The position numbers were made by a program, and so were the translations under genes. From Phocoenobacter atlanticus subsp. cyclopteri (GTDB lineage: Bacteria > Pseudomonadota > Gammaproteobacteria > Enterobacterales > Pasteurellaceae), in assembly GCF_018343795.1 (NCBI RefSeq), contig NZ_CP074346.1, positions 1,860,001-1,924,000 of the forward strand: 64,000 bases of DNA, given 5' to 3'. Below, one piece after another: positions 16,043 to 24,068 of the stretch; the first letter of the stretch is position 1, and each line of letters starts with the position of its first letter. The notes beneath the pieces were generated by a model that did not search any database, was not told the DNA's origin, and saw nothing but the letters and a program-made list of their open reading frames with translations.

Positions 16043-16291
16043 TTAAACGAAGATATTAAGCCCTAGAGCAGCTAATGCGACTACTAAGGATTTTGATTTT
16101 AGATCTTCGGTAATTTTTCGTTCTTCATCAGCAATAATAATTTCTAATTCATCATCACTATAATCATCAAAAGTTTTATTATGCTCAGCAATTCTTGCTT
16201 TCGTTGCAATAATTGCTTTTTCCCGAATTTTTTTTGCGATTTTTTCTTTAGGATAATTCACCATTGAGCTCAATGAATCAATAATATTCAT
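16043..16291 (-). CDS. Small protein of unknown function, C-terminal hydrophobic segment
   Basis: No family recognised. The 82-residue product has a lysine-rich N-terminal half (KEKIAKKIREKAIIATKARI), a middle acidic stretch (DDYSDDELEIIIADEERK) and a short hydrophobic C-terminus (SLVVALAALGLNIFV) that could be a tail anchor. It begins 27 bp after the ychF stop and lies 10 bp before the next membrane-protein gene. The two small genes are therefore likely translated together and might act together at the membrane; this is inference from spacing and topology only. Confidence 0.65.
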   Translation of the reverse strand: MNIIDSLSSMVNYPKEKIAKKIREKAIIATKARIAEHNKTFDDYSDDELEIIIADEERKITEDLKSKSLVVALAALGLNIFV

Positions 16292-16318
16292 TCTTTACCC
16301 CACTAGATTAAAGAAAAA

Positions 16319-17410
16319 TTAAACATTAAAGCGGAAATGCATTACATCACCATCTTTAACTATATACTCTTTACCTTCTAAACGCCATTTACCTGCTTCT
16401 TTGGCACCATTTTCGCCTTTGTATTGAATGAAGTCTTCATAAGCAACCACTTCGGCACGGATAAAGCCTTTTTCAAAGTCAGTGTGGATAACGGCAGCCG
16501 CTTTTGGAGCAGTTGCACCCACTGCCACTGTCCACGCACGCACTTCTTTTACACCAGCGGTAAAATAAGTTTGTAAATTTAGTAATGAATAACCTGCACG
16601 AATCACACGATCTAACCCTGCTTCTTCAATACCTAAATCTGCTAAAAATTCATCACGCTCATCATCTTCAAGTTCTGCAATTTCAGATTCAATCGCTGCA
16701 CAAACAGGTACAACAACCGCATTTTCTTGTGCTGCGATTTCACGTACTTTGTCCAAATAAGGGTTATTTTCAAAACCGTTTTCGTTCACGTTTGCGATAT
16801 ACATTGTTGGTTTTAAGGTTAAGAAGTTATAACCTTTAATTGCAAACAACTCGTCTTTATCTAAATCAATGCTGCGGATCATCCCCGCTTCTGAAACCAC
16901 AGGTAAGATTTTTTGCATAATTGATAATTCAAATTGTGCTTCTTTATCACCACCTTTGGCACGTTTATTTAAACGTTGAATGGCACGTTCACAGCTTTCT
17001 AAATCAGCTAACGCTAACTCAGTATTGATGATTTCAATATCTTCCGCTGGATCGATTTTTCCTGCAACGTGAACGATATCATCATTTTCAAAACAACGTA
17101 CCACGTGTCCAATTGCGTCAGTTTCACGAATATTGGCTAAGAATTTATTTCCTAATCCTTCGCCTTTACTCGCCCCAGCCACTAAACCAGCAATATCCAC
17201 AAATTCCATTGTGGTTGGTAATACTCGCTGTGGTTTTACAATTTCAGCCAACGCATCTAAGCGTGGTTCTGGCATCGGTACAACACCGGTATTTGGTTCA
17301 ATAGTACAAAACGGATAGTTTGCCGCTTCAATCCCTGCTTTTGTTAATGCGTTAAAAAGGGTTGATTTTCCAACATTTGGAAGACCGACAATCCCACACT
17401 TAAATCCCAT
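16319..17410 (-). CDS. ychF: Ribosome-binding ATPase YchF
   Basis: Obg-family P-loop protein that prefers ATP to GTP and binds ribosomes; linked to oxidative stress responses in E. coli. It has 363 residues, full length. The P-loop GLPNVGKST is at residues 8-16 and [17 protein letters not shown] is the G3/switch region. NVNE replaces the guanine-specific NKxD, as in all YchF. The C-terminal TGS domain ends in HFRFNV. In related genomes ychF normally follows pth; here a broken AlbA_2 gene has been inserted between them. Confidence 0.97.
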   Translation of the reverse strand: MGFKCGIVGLPNVGKSTLFNALTKAGIEAANYPFCTIEPNTGVVPMPEPRLDALAEIVKPQRVLPTTMEFVDIAGLVAGASKGEGLGNKFLANIRETDAIGHVVRCFENDDIVHVAGKIDPAEDIEIINTELALADLESCERAIQRLNKRAKGGDKEAQFELSIMQKILPVVSEAGMIRSIDLDKDELFAIKGYNFLTLKPTMYIANVNENGFENNPYLDKVREIAAQENAVVVPVCAAIESEIAELEDDERDEFLADLGIEEAGLDRVIRAGYSLLNLQTYFTAGVKEVRAWTVAVGATAPKAAAVIHTDFEKGFIRAEVVAYEDFIQYKGENGAKEAGKWRLEGKEYIVKDGDVMHFRFNV

Positions 17411-17497
17411 AATTTTTCCTTACTTTTTGTAAATTTTTACTAAAATTTGACCGCTTAATCTTTAATAAGATTATACTCTTTTACCTACACCTTACTC

Positions 17498-17648
17498 AAA
17501 TCTCGTCTAAATGTTTACAACATTTATAGATTAGACGACACTTAACTTATTGAAATTTATTGATTTTATTCTTTATATTGTCTAAATCTTGTTTAAATTT
17601 CCGTTTAAATCTCGTCTAAATTTTTTTATTTCTACCAACTTAGACGAG
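17498..17648. repeat. Array of 11-bp direct repeats with inverted copies
   Basis: Four imperfect tandem units of 11, 11, 12 and 11 bp run from 17577 to 17621: ATTGTCTAAAT, CTTGTTTAAAT, TTCCGTTTAAAT and CTCGTCTAAAT. A fifth copy, ATCTCGTCTAAAT, lies near 17500. Inverted copies (TTAGACGA) lie at 17531-17538 and 17640-17648. The spacing matches one helical turn, as in arrays of protein-binding sites. The array fills the space between the AlbA_2 gene stop and the ychF start. Its function is unknown. Confidence 0.7.
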
Positions 17649-17663
17649 AATATTTTTAATTAC

Positions 17664-19285
17664 TTAATTTAAAATCCACTCTCTTTTATTATTAAGTTTA
17701 ATATTATGCTTACTCTTTAAACGCTGTAATAAATTTTTAACTTTATGCTTTTTCTGACTATCTGTTAAAATTTCAGGTAACTTATCTATTAACAAATCAT
17801 CAATATCTTTTCTTGTTGCCACATTAAATTTTCTTAAATATTGTAAAATCATTTCCATATAATATTCATCATTAAATCCTTTATTTTTAATATATTTTAC
17901 TTTTTCTTTAGTCGCGACTGCAACCTTCGATGAAATGATATAATTAGGTCTTCTACCTTCAATTAGCTTCTTATTTCTTAAAATAGTGGCTTGTTCTTGA
18001 TTAATTTCTTTTCCTTTCGCAACACGATCTAAAAGAATAATATCTGATAATATTAGTTCAGGTAAAAGTGCTAATTTTTTTGCATAATCTAAATTCACTA
18101 CCTTACCAATAATTTTAAGCGTTACTTTTTGATTATCAAATTCATACTCAGGTAATGGAAAATATTTATTTTTCTGAATAATAAACATTTTTTTAATACC
18201 ACTACCAATAGTGTCAATCATATTAAGCTCAACCATAGCATTAACTAAAAATGGATTACGGTAATATTCTTGTGGTGCATCTTGTTCTATTACGTCTTCA
18301 ATACTTTGTGGAATAAAGTTACCCGCATTACGAAATGTAAGAGTTCCACTTTCATTTTCCACTACAATAATCTTTCCCGCCATCGAATAGTCTTGATGTG
18401 CAATACAATTATGTAATGCTTCCCTAATCAGCCAAGTATCAAATTGCTTTACTTCATCAGGAAACAAACCGTCATCATTAATATAACGATAAGTTAAATT
18501 ACGAATTTTATTCCTTACATTATTTACTTGTGTAATAAAAGGACAAGTAAAATGCTGATAATCTTTTTCAATATTATCTCTGTCTTTCAGTATCCAAGAA
18601 ATCGTCAAATTAGATGGTGTAATAAAATGCGTTGATTCTGGTTTACCCAATAAAATAATAGCTGTTCGTGTAATTTTCCCCTTTTTACACACTTTTGCTT
18701 TATTAAGAAAGTAATACTATCCCAAGAATCAATTTCATCTTTTAAATGACTATTTTTCTCTTTATATTGTTTTCTTGCGAAAGCAATTGCATCAGGACAA
18801 AGATCATCAATTGTTGCATCAGGAATTATTTCTGCACTCCAATCAGATCTTATTTGGCTTCGTATCCTTTCTAATTTCTCAACATTTAAAGCGGTAAGAT
18901 TCGAGCCATTTCTTGCATAATAATGACCTTTCCAAGCAATAGGAATTCCTTTAGGTGCTGACGGAATTTCAAGAATTAAAATATTTTTATGTTCTTTCTC
19001 AATTCGATAAACTTCACTAAAACTTAATCCAATTGATGAATGATCTGCTATTTCTTTTTTATAATTATCAATAACTTTATCGCTGATCGTTGTTCCAACA
19101 ATTGCCTTATTATCCGCAATACCTAAAACTACATAAGCACTCTTTTTATTTTGTAAATTTGCTTCATTAGAAAGTGCTGAAAAGTATTTTCCAAGCTTAT
19201 CAGTATCAAACTGATTTTTAGCTTCTTTAAACTCTACAACTTCACTTTCATTGTTATGTAGTAAATCTTCTAAAATATTTAACAT
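17664..19285 (-). pseudogene. AlbA_2 / RecG-like ATP-binding protein, frameshifted
   Basis: The N-terminal part (19285 to about 18710) is an AlbA_2 (Schlafen-like) domain: ESEVVEFKEAKNQF, YVVLGIADN and KGHYYARNGSNLTAL. The frame is lost in a short T3 run (A3 at 18708-18710 on the plus strand). One added base would restore TFLNKAKVCKKGKITRTA, which matches the family. The second part carries an HATPase_c_4-like domain (REALHNCIAHQDYS, NAGNFIPQSIEDV) and a C-terminal winged-helix-like region. Restored length is about 540 residues. Such proteins are putative transcriptional regulators or ATP-dependent DNA-binding proteins of accessory DNA. The break could be real decay, recoding or a sequencing error. 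Confidence 0.85.
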
Positions 19286-19312
19286 ATTAAGGTTTCTTAT
19301 GTAATTACTAGG

Positions 19313-19903
19313 TTATAAACTTGCTTTAAACCCATTTAAACGGTTCATTGCTTTTTCAACACCGTCTTTAAATAAAATTTCTACCGCACGAGTTGCCTCA
19401 TCAACGGCTTCATCAATTAATTTTTGATCGCTTGGCGATGGTTTGCCTAACACATAATTAGACACCATATTTTTATCGCCTGGATGATCGATCCCAATTC
19501 GCACACGGTAGAAGTTTTTGCTATTGCCTAAACTGGCAATAATATCTTTCAAACCGTTATGCCCACCGTGTCCGCCACCTTGCTTGATTTTCGCTACGCC
19601 ACAAGGCAAATCAAGTTCATCGTGAGCCACTAAAATTTCTTCGGGCTGAATACGATAAAAATTCGCTAATGCCCCAACCGCTTTGCCACTTAAATTCATA
19701 AAAGTGGTTGGTACAAGCAAGCGAACTTCGCCTTGTGAAGTATTGATTTTCGCCACTTTTCCAAAAAATTTATTTTCTTCTTTTAAACTTGTATTAAATA
19801 TGTATGTAAGCTCATTGACTAGCCATTCCCCTGCGTTGTGGCGAGTACCTTCGTACTTCGTTCCGGGATTAGCTAAACCAACAATCAATTTAATTTTTGA
19901 CAC
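19313..19903 (-). CDS. pth: Peptidyl-tRNA hydrolase
   Basis: Releases peptides from peptidyl-tRNA that drops off the ribosome; essential in bacteria. It has 196 residues, full length. Family motifs are [20 protein letters not shown] (with catalytic His22), [17 protein letters not shown] (catalytic Asp) and [13 protein letters not shown]. It lies on the same strand as the broken AlbA_2 gene and ychF downstream. Confidence 0.97.
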   Translation of the reverse strand: MSKIKLIVGLANPGTKYEGTRHNAGEWLVNELTYIFNTSLKEENKFFGKVAKINTSQGEVRLLVPTTFMNLSGKAVGALANFYRIQPEEILVAHDELDLPCGVAKIKQGGGHGGHNGLKDIIASLGNSKNFYRVRIGIDHPGDKNMVSNYVLGKPSPSDQKLIDEAVDEATRAVEILFKDGVEKAMNRLNGFKASL

Positions 19904-19985
19904 AGCATTCTCTTTGAATAATCAAACAAAGGTATATTGTAGGGAAAATAAGGGATTTTAACAAGGTGATTTGATGTATATTAAT

Positions 19986-20017
19986 TTGTAGGCACAGGGC
20001 ATGCCTCGTGCCTACAA
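19986..20017. repeat. REP-like palindrome between dsbA and pth
   Basis: TTGTAGGCAC (19986-19995) and GTGCCTACAA (20008-20017) are perfect inverted arms around the self-complementary core GGCATGCC. Palindromes of this shape recur as intergenic repeats in many proteobacterial genomes. It is GC-rich compared with its surroundings. It may also act as a transcript end for dsbA, though no U-run follows. Confidence 0.7.
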
Positions 20018-20039
20018 TAGTTATAAAAAGACGTATTTT

Positions 20040-20666
20040 TTATTTAGTTGCTAAAGAGGTAATCGTATCTACATAATGTTGAATAAATTCTTCAGTAGTT
20101 TTCACATCACTAAAACCTTCACCATTAATTTTATATTTATTATCCACAAAAAAAGCAGGAACCGCTTCTACCTTTAAGGTTTTCGCTAAATTTTCTTGTT
20201 TTGCCACCAAACCATTGATCGCAAAACTGTTAATACCACCATCAAATTGTTGTTCAGACACACCATTTTCAACAAAAAGAGAGCGGATATCTTCCATTGA
20301 ATTTATTTTCTTTTCTTGAACAGCGTTAAATAGCGGTATTTTTATACTATCTTCAACATTAAGCGCCATTGCTAATGCCCAAGCTCGGGTTAAATTTTCA
20401 CCTTGAGGTCCATAGGTTAAATGGTATTGTGTTAACGGTATATTTTCAGGTAATTTTTCTTTAATAAGGGCTGGTATTTTATAAGCTTCTTCAAAATTTC
20501 TACAATGCGGACAATAGAAAGAGAAAAACTCTACCACTTCTTTTTGAGTAACTGGAAGTTGACTTATTTCAACATACTCTTTGCCTAGTTTAGGTTCAAA
20601 TGCAGTTGCATTAAACGAAACTAGACCAAGTAATACAATAGTACCTATCTTTAATAATTTTTTCAT
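20040..20666 (-). CDS. dsbA: Thiol:disulfide interchange protein DsbA
   Basis: Periplasmic oxidant that inserts disulfides into secreted proteins. It has 208 residues. A signal peptide covers about residues 1-22 (cleavage after ATA). The thioredoxin-fold active site FYCPHC has cysteines at 52 and 55, and the cis-proline loop is EAVPAFFV. It lies downstream of yihD on the same strand, as in E. coli, but without the srkA (yihE) kinase gene that separates them there. Confidence 0.95.
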   Translation of the reverse strand: MKKLLKIGTIVLLGLVSFNATAFEPKLGKEYVEISQLPVTQKEVVEFFSFYCPHCRNFEEAYKIPALIKEKLPENIPLTQYHLTYGPQGENLTRAWALAMALNVEDSIKIPLFNAVQEKKINSMEDIRSLFVENGVSEQQFDGGINSFAINGLVAKQENLAKTLKVEAVPAFFVDNKYKINGEGFSDVKTTEEFIQHYVDTITSLATK

Positions 20667-20707
20667 TTTAATTTATCCTAATAATTTGAGCTGTTGTTTG
20701 GACAATC

Positions 20708-20986
20708 TTAATCTTTTAAAATTCCACGCGCTTTTAATAACGCCGTTTTAAAATCTTCTTCGTAATCTTTTTTTATCCCTGGAATAACAGTGTCATTACT
20801 GGTTCCACGCATTTTTAATTGATAGATTAAGACTTCATCCGTTAAAGCAGAAAGATCGTCTGGTTTTCCCACTTCTTTTGCTAATTGTTTCAAAAAATCC
20901 AGTAAAGATAAATCAGGTTCTTTACGCCAATGATCTCCTAATAATTCAATAATTTCATCCACTCGATGTGTTAATTGATTGTTCAT
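20708..20986 (-). CDS. yihD: YihD family protein (DUF1040)
   Basis: Small cytoplasmic protein of unknown biochemical role, about 92 residues against 89 in E. coli. Shared segments are [33 protein letters not shown] and [21 protein letters not shown] prefer the ATG at 20986, which has AAGGA five bases upstream; the ATG two codons earlier overlaps that site. It is adjacent to dsbA as in enterobacteria. Confidence 0.88.
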   Translation of the reverse strand: MNNQLTHRVDEIIELLGDHWRKEPDLSLLDFLKQLAKEVGKPDDLSALTDEVLIYQLKMRGTSNDTVIPGIKKDYEEDFKTALLKARGILKD

Positions 20987-21075
20987 TTTCATCCTTTATT
21001 AGAAATAATTATGGCTTATCATATATTTTTAGTGAAAAATTTGCAAAATTTTATAAAAATCTACCCGCTTGGTAT

Positions 21076-21104
21076 TTGGTTGTTAGTCAAAGTTGTTATA
21101 TGAT
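21076..21104 (+). promoter_or_regulatory. Predicted menDH promoter
   Basis: TTGGTT (21076-21081), a 17-bp spacer and TATGAT (21099-21104) lie 36 bp before the menD start. An uptake-type motif (CCCGCTT) sits just upstream. Confidence 0.55.
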
Positions 21105-21139
21105 AAGCAAAACTTTTTAATTTTAATAGGTAGATAATA

Positions 21140-22849
21140 ATGAATACAACCAGTACCTTTAATCGAGCTTGGTCACGAGTAATACTCAATGCTCTTTTGC
21201 GTTATGGTGTAAAACATTTTTGTATTGCACCAGGATCTCGTTCTACCCCTTTAACATTAGAAGCATTACATTTACAACAACAGCATTTGGCAAAGTGTCA
21301 TACTCATTTTGATGAGCGAGGTTTAGGTTTTTTTGCACTAGGAATAACGAAAGTAACCAATGATCCTGTTGCCATTATTGTTACATCAGGTACAGCTGTA
21401 GCTAATTTATATCCTGCTATTATTGAAGCAAGTAAGACACATCATAAACTAATTATTTTATCCGCAGATAGACCACCAGAGCTTATTGACTGTGGAGCCA
21501 ACCAAGCGATTAATCAACAACATATTTTTGCGAATTATCCTATTGAAAATTTAAACCTACCAAAACCAAGCTATGATTATAGTGCAAACTGGTTGGTTTC
21601 TATGGTAGAAAAAGTCTGTTCTGAACAAAAAAATAACGCGGGGGTAATACATATTAACACCCCTTTCTCTGAACCTTTGTATGAGGCAAATGAAGACGCA
21701 ATTGGAAATGATAGCTGGCTTTTATCAATTCAATCTTGGCTTACTCAATCTAATAAAAAATGGCTAGATCAACAAGATAGCCAAGCAGATGTATTAATGC
21801 ATAAAGATTGGGATTATTGGCGAGCAAAAAAAGGAGTCATTGTTGTAGGAAAACTTCCTACAGGGCAAGGTATTGGATTAAAAAACTGGGCTGAAACTCT
21901 AGGATGGTGTCTCATTTGTGATGTACAATCTGCCGTTGATACAAATCTACCTTATGCAGATATTTGGCTTGCAAATAATACGGTTCAACAACGCCTATTA
22001 CAAGCTGATATAGTGATACAGTTTGGTTCTCAGGTTGTTAGCAAAAGGGTTAATCAATTTCTAAACTTGTTTGAGGGAGAATTTTGGGTAGTGGATCAAC
22101 ACGCTGATTACCTCAATCAAAATGCAAAACCACAAACACGTTTTATCGCAAAATCACATCATTTTATTCGAGCTCATCCACCACTGCGTCAAAAAACCTG
22201 GTTACTAGAACCATTAGCACTTTCTCAATTTTGTGATTCATTTATTAAAAAGCAAGTTGGTACTAACTTAAACGAAGCCTCCCTTGCTCATTATATTGAA
22301 CAAGTATTACCTAAAAATGGACACCTTTTTGTTGGTAATAGCCTCTTTGTAAGATTGGTTGATGCTCTGTGTAAATTACCAGAAGGCTATTCGATTTATA
22401 CAAATAGAGGTGCAAGTGGTATTGATGGTTTAATTGCAACAATGGCGGGCATCGCAATAGGGAGCGAGCAAGCAACTGTCGGCATTATTGGTGATATTTC
22501 TGCATTACACGATCTCAATTCTGTTGCTTTATTACGTCAAATTAATCATCCAACTATTCTATTTGTAATAAACAATAGCGGTGGAGCCATTTTTGATACC
22601 TTACCCGTTGATCCAAAAGTAAAAGCAGAATACTACCGAGCCTCACATCACTTTGAGTTTTCACAAATAGCTACAATGTTTGGCATTGATTATATCCGAC
22701 CTTTTACTTGGGCTGATTTAAAAACAAAACTAAAACAAGCCTATGCTCGTAGAGGGGTCACCTTTGTAGAAATTAAAGTCAATGATCAAGAAGGTAGTGC
22801 GTTATATCAATCTATTATTAAACAGATCTCAAGAGCGTCTATTGATTAA
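21140..22849 (+). CDS. menD: SEPHCHC synthase (menaquinone biosynthesis)
   Basis: Thiamin-diphosphate enzyme that joins 2-oxoglutarate and isochorismate to give SEPHCHC, the first committed step of menaquinone synthesis. It has 569 residues. The N-terminal ThDP-pyrimidine domain has FCIAPGSRSTPLT and HFDERGLGFFALG (with the catalytic-site glutamate). The C-terminal pyrophosphate domain has GIIGDISALHDLNSVALL and NNSGGAIF. The stop overlaps the menH start (TAATG), so the two are translationally coupled. Confidence 0.96.
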   Translation: MNTTSTFNRAWSRVILNALLRYGVKHFCIAPGSRSTPLTLEALHLQQQHLAKCHTHFDERGLGFFALGITKVTNDPVAIIVTSGTAVANLYPAIIEASKTHHKLIILSADRPPELIDCGANQAINQQHIFANYPIENLNLPKPSYDYSANWLVSMVEKVCSEQKNNAGVIHINTPFSEPLYEANEDAIGNDSWLLSIQSWLTQSNKKWLDQQDSQADVLMHKDWDYWRAKKGVIVVGKLPTGQGIGLKNWAETLGWCLICDVQSAVDTNLPYADIWLANNTVQQRLLQADIVIQFGSQVVSKRVNQFLNLFEGEFWVVDQHADYLNQNAKPQTRFIAKSHHFIRAHPPLRQKTWLLEPLALSQFCDSFIKKQVGTNLNEASLAHYIEQVLPKNGHLFVGNSLFVRLVDALCKLPEGYSIYTNRGASGIDGLIATMAGIAIGSEQATVGIIGDISALHDLNSVALLRQINHPTILFVINNSGGAIFDTLPVDPKVKAEYYRASHHFEFSQIATMFGIDYIRPFTWADLKTKLKQAYARRGVTFVEIKVNDQEGSALYQSIIKQISRASID

Positions 22850-23622
22850 TGTTAGCATTTAAATGGCATAATAATTTAAACCACTGCAGTTCAAGTATTC
22901 CTGTCGTATTTTTACACGGATTACTTGGATCTCAACAAGATTGGGAAAAAGTATTAAAAATTTTGCAAAATTTTCCACAAATCATACCGCTTACTATTGA
23001 TCTTCCTTTTCACGGAGAAAGTGAAAGTATATCTTGCAGTAATTTTGATGAAGTTTGTCAAAAACTTGATCAATGTTTACAATCTCAAATTCATCAACCC
23101 TTTTGGCTCGTGGGATATTCACTAGGAGGACGAATTGCATTACATTATCACTTATCCAACAATAATCCCTACTTACTTGGAACCATTGTTGAAGGTGCAA
23201 ATATAGGCTTGCCTACTGAACAACAAAAACAACAACGTTGGCAAAATGATTTACATTGGGCTGAACGTTTTGAAAATGAAAAAATTGAAAATGTTTTACA
23301 AGATTGGTATCAACAAGCGGTATTTTCTGATCTAAATTTTGCAAAAAAAAGTGAATTAATCGAAAAACGTCAACAAAATAGCGGTCATCAAATAGCAAAA
23401 ATGTTAAAAGCAACCAGTCTTGCTAAACAAAAATTTTTACTAAATGAAGTTAACAGCTCTTCAAATATCTATTTTTTTATTGGTGAACGAGACCACAAAT
23501 TTAAAACACAAGCAGAACAATATAAACTCAATTATCAACTAATTGAAAATGCTGGTCATAATTGCCATTGGGAAAATCCAGCCAATTTCATAACAAAATT
23601 AATGGCAATAATAGAACGATGA
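22849..23622 (+). CDS. menH: SHCHC synthase
   Basis: Alpha/beta-hydrolase that removes pyruvate from SEPHCHC to form SHCHC. It has 257 residues. The nucleophile elbow GYSLGG holds Ser91, HGLLGSQQDW forms the oxyanion-side loop, DLPFHGES is characteristic of MenH, and the catalytic His is in NAGHNCHWENP. It overlaps the menD stop by one base. A perfect uptake motif lies inside the gene at 23313. The later men genes are not in the window. Confidence 0.92.
   Translation: MLAFKWHNNLNHCSSSIPVVFLHGLLGSQQDWEKVLKILQNFPQIIPLTIDLPFHGESESISCSNFDEVCQKLDQCLQSQIHQPFWLVGYSLGGRIALHYHLSNNNPYLLGTIVEGANIGLPTEQQKQQRWQNDLHWAERFENEKIENVLQDWYQQAVFSDLNFAKKSELIEKRQQNSGHQIAKMLKATSLAKQKFLLNEVNSSSNIYFFIGERDHKFKTQAEQYKLNYQLIENAGHNCHWENPANFITKLMAIIER
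23313..23321 (+). repeat. DNA uptake signal, ACAAGCGGT
   Basis: Perfect copy of the 9-mer core of the A. pleuropneumoniae-type uptake sequence, inside menH, followed downstream by the AT-rich tail AAATTTTGCAAAAA that typically accompanies it. Confidence 0.75.
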
Positions 23623-23673
23623 TTAATTTTGCTTAGTAATCAATCAACTAAAAATAAATCATCTAAAAAGCAT

Positions 23674-23701
23674 TTGACTTATTTTAAGATTCTAGTATTA
23701 T
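23674..23701 (+). promoter_or_regulatory. Promoter of the tRNA cluster
   Basis: TTGACT (23674-23679), a 16-bp spacer and TATTAT (23696-23701) are followed by the GC-rich discriminator CTCCGCCC, a feature of growth-rate and ppGpp-controlled stable RNA promoters. Confidence 0.65.
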
Positions 23702-23718
23702 CTCCGCCCACAAACCGT

Positions 23719-23811
23719 GGTGAGATGGCCGAGCGGCTGAAGGCGCTCCCCTGCTAAGGGAGTATGGGGTCAAAAACTCCATCGAGGGTTCGAATCCCTC
23801 TCTCACCGCCA
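23719..23811 (+). tRNA. tRNA-Ser (GCT)
   Basis: The acceptor arms GGTGAGA and TCTCACC pair, followed by G and an encoded CCA. The anticodon GCT is at 23753-23755 in the loop CTGCTAA. The long variable arm and total length of 93 bases are typical of a class II serine tRNA. Confidence 0.97.
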
Positions 23812-23829
23812 TTTTGTAATTTGAAATAC

Positions 23830-23906
23830 GCACCCATAGCTCAATTGGATAGAGTACTCGGCTACGAACCGAGCGGTTAGAGGTTCGACTCCTCTTGGGT
23901 GCGCCA
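23830..23906 (+). tRNA. tRNA-Arg (ACG), copy 1
   Basis: The acceptor GCACCCA pairs with TGGGTGC, and CCA is encoded. The anticodon ACG (23864-23866) is read as ICG in mature tRNA. The T-arm is AGAGGTTCGACTCCTCT. Length is 77 bases. Confidence 0.97.
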
Positions 23907-23945
23907 TTTTATTTATATATTGAAAACTGTTTGTAATATCAAAAC

Positions 23946-24022
23946 GCACCCATAGCTCAATTGGATAGAGTACTCGGCTACGAACCGAGCGGTTAGAGGT
24001 TCGACTCCTCTTGGGTGCGCCA
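23946..24022 (+). tRNA. tRNA-Arg (ACG), copy 2
   Basis: Identical in sequence to the copy at 23830-23906 and separated from it by 39 bp. The anticodon ACG is at 23980-23982. This is a recent or gene-converted tandem duplication. Confidence 0.97.
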
Positions 24023-24068
24023 TTTTTTCAACTCTCAATTCTTATTCTTAACAAAAAAGTGATTTTTT

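Noticed and set aside
17577-17621. The 11-bp repeats as a CRISPR or plasmid iteron array
   Set aside because: Units are tandem with no spacers, too short for CRISPR, and there is no Rep or cas gene nearby; reported only as a repeat array of unknown function.
18708-18710. Phase-variable repeat tract causing the AlbA_2 frameshift
   Set aside because: A three-base run is far too short for slipped-strand phase variation.
23830-24022. Two identical 77-base units, considered as a CRISPR-like or attachment-site repeat
   Set aside because: Both fold as complete tRNA-Arg genes with encoded CCA. Only two units exist, and no integrase or phage genes are nearby.
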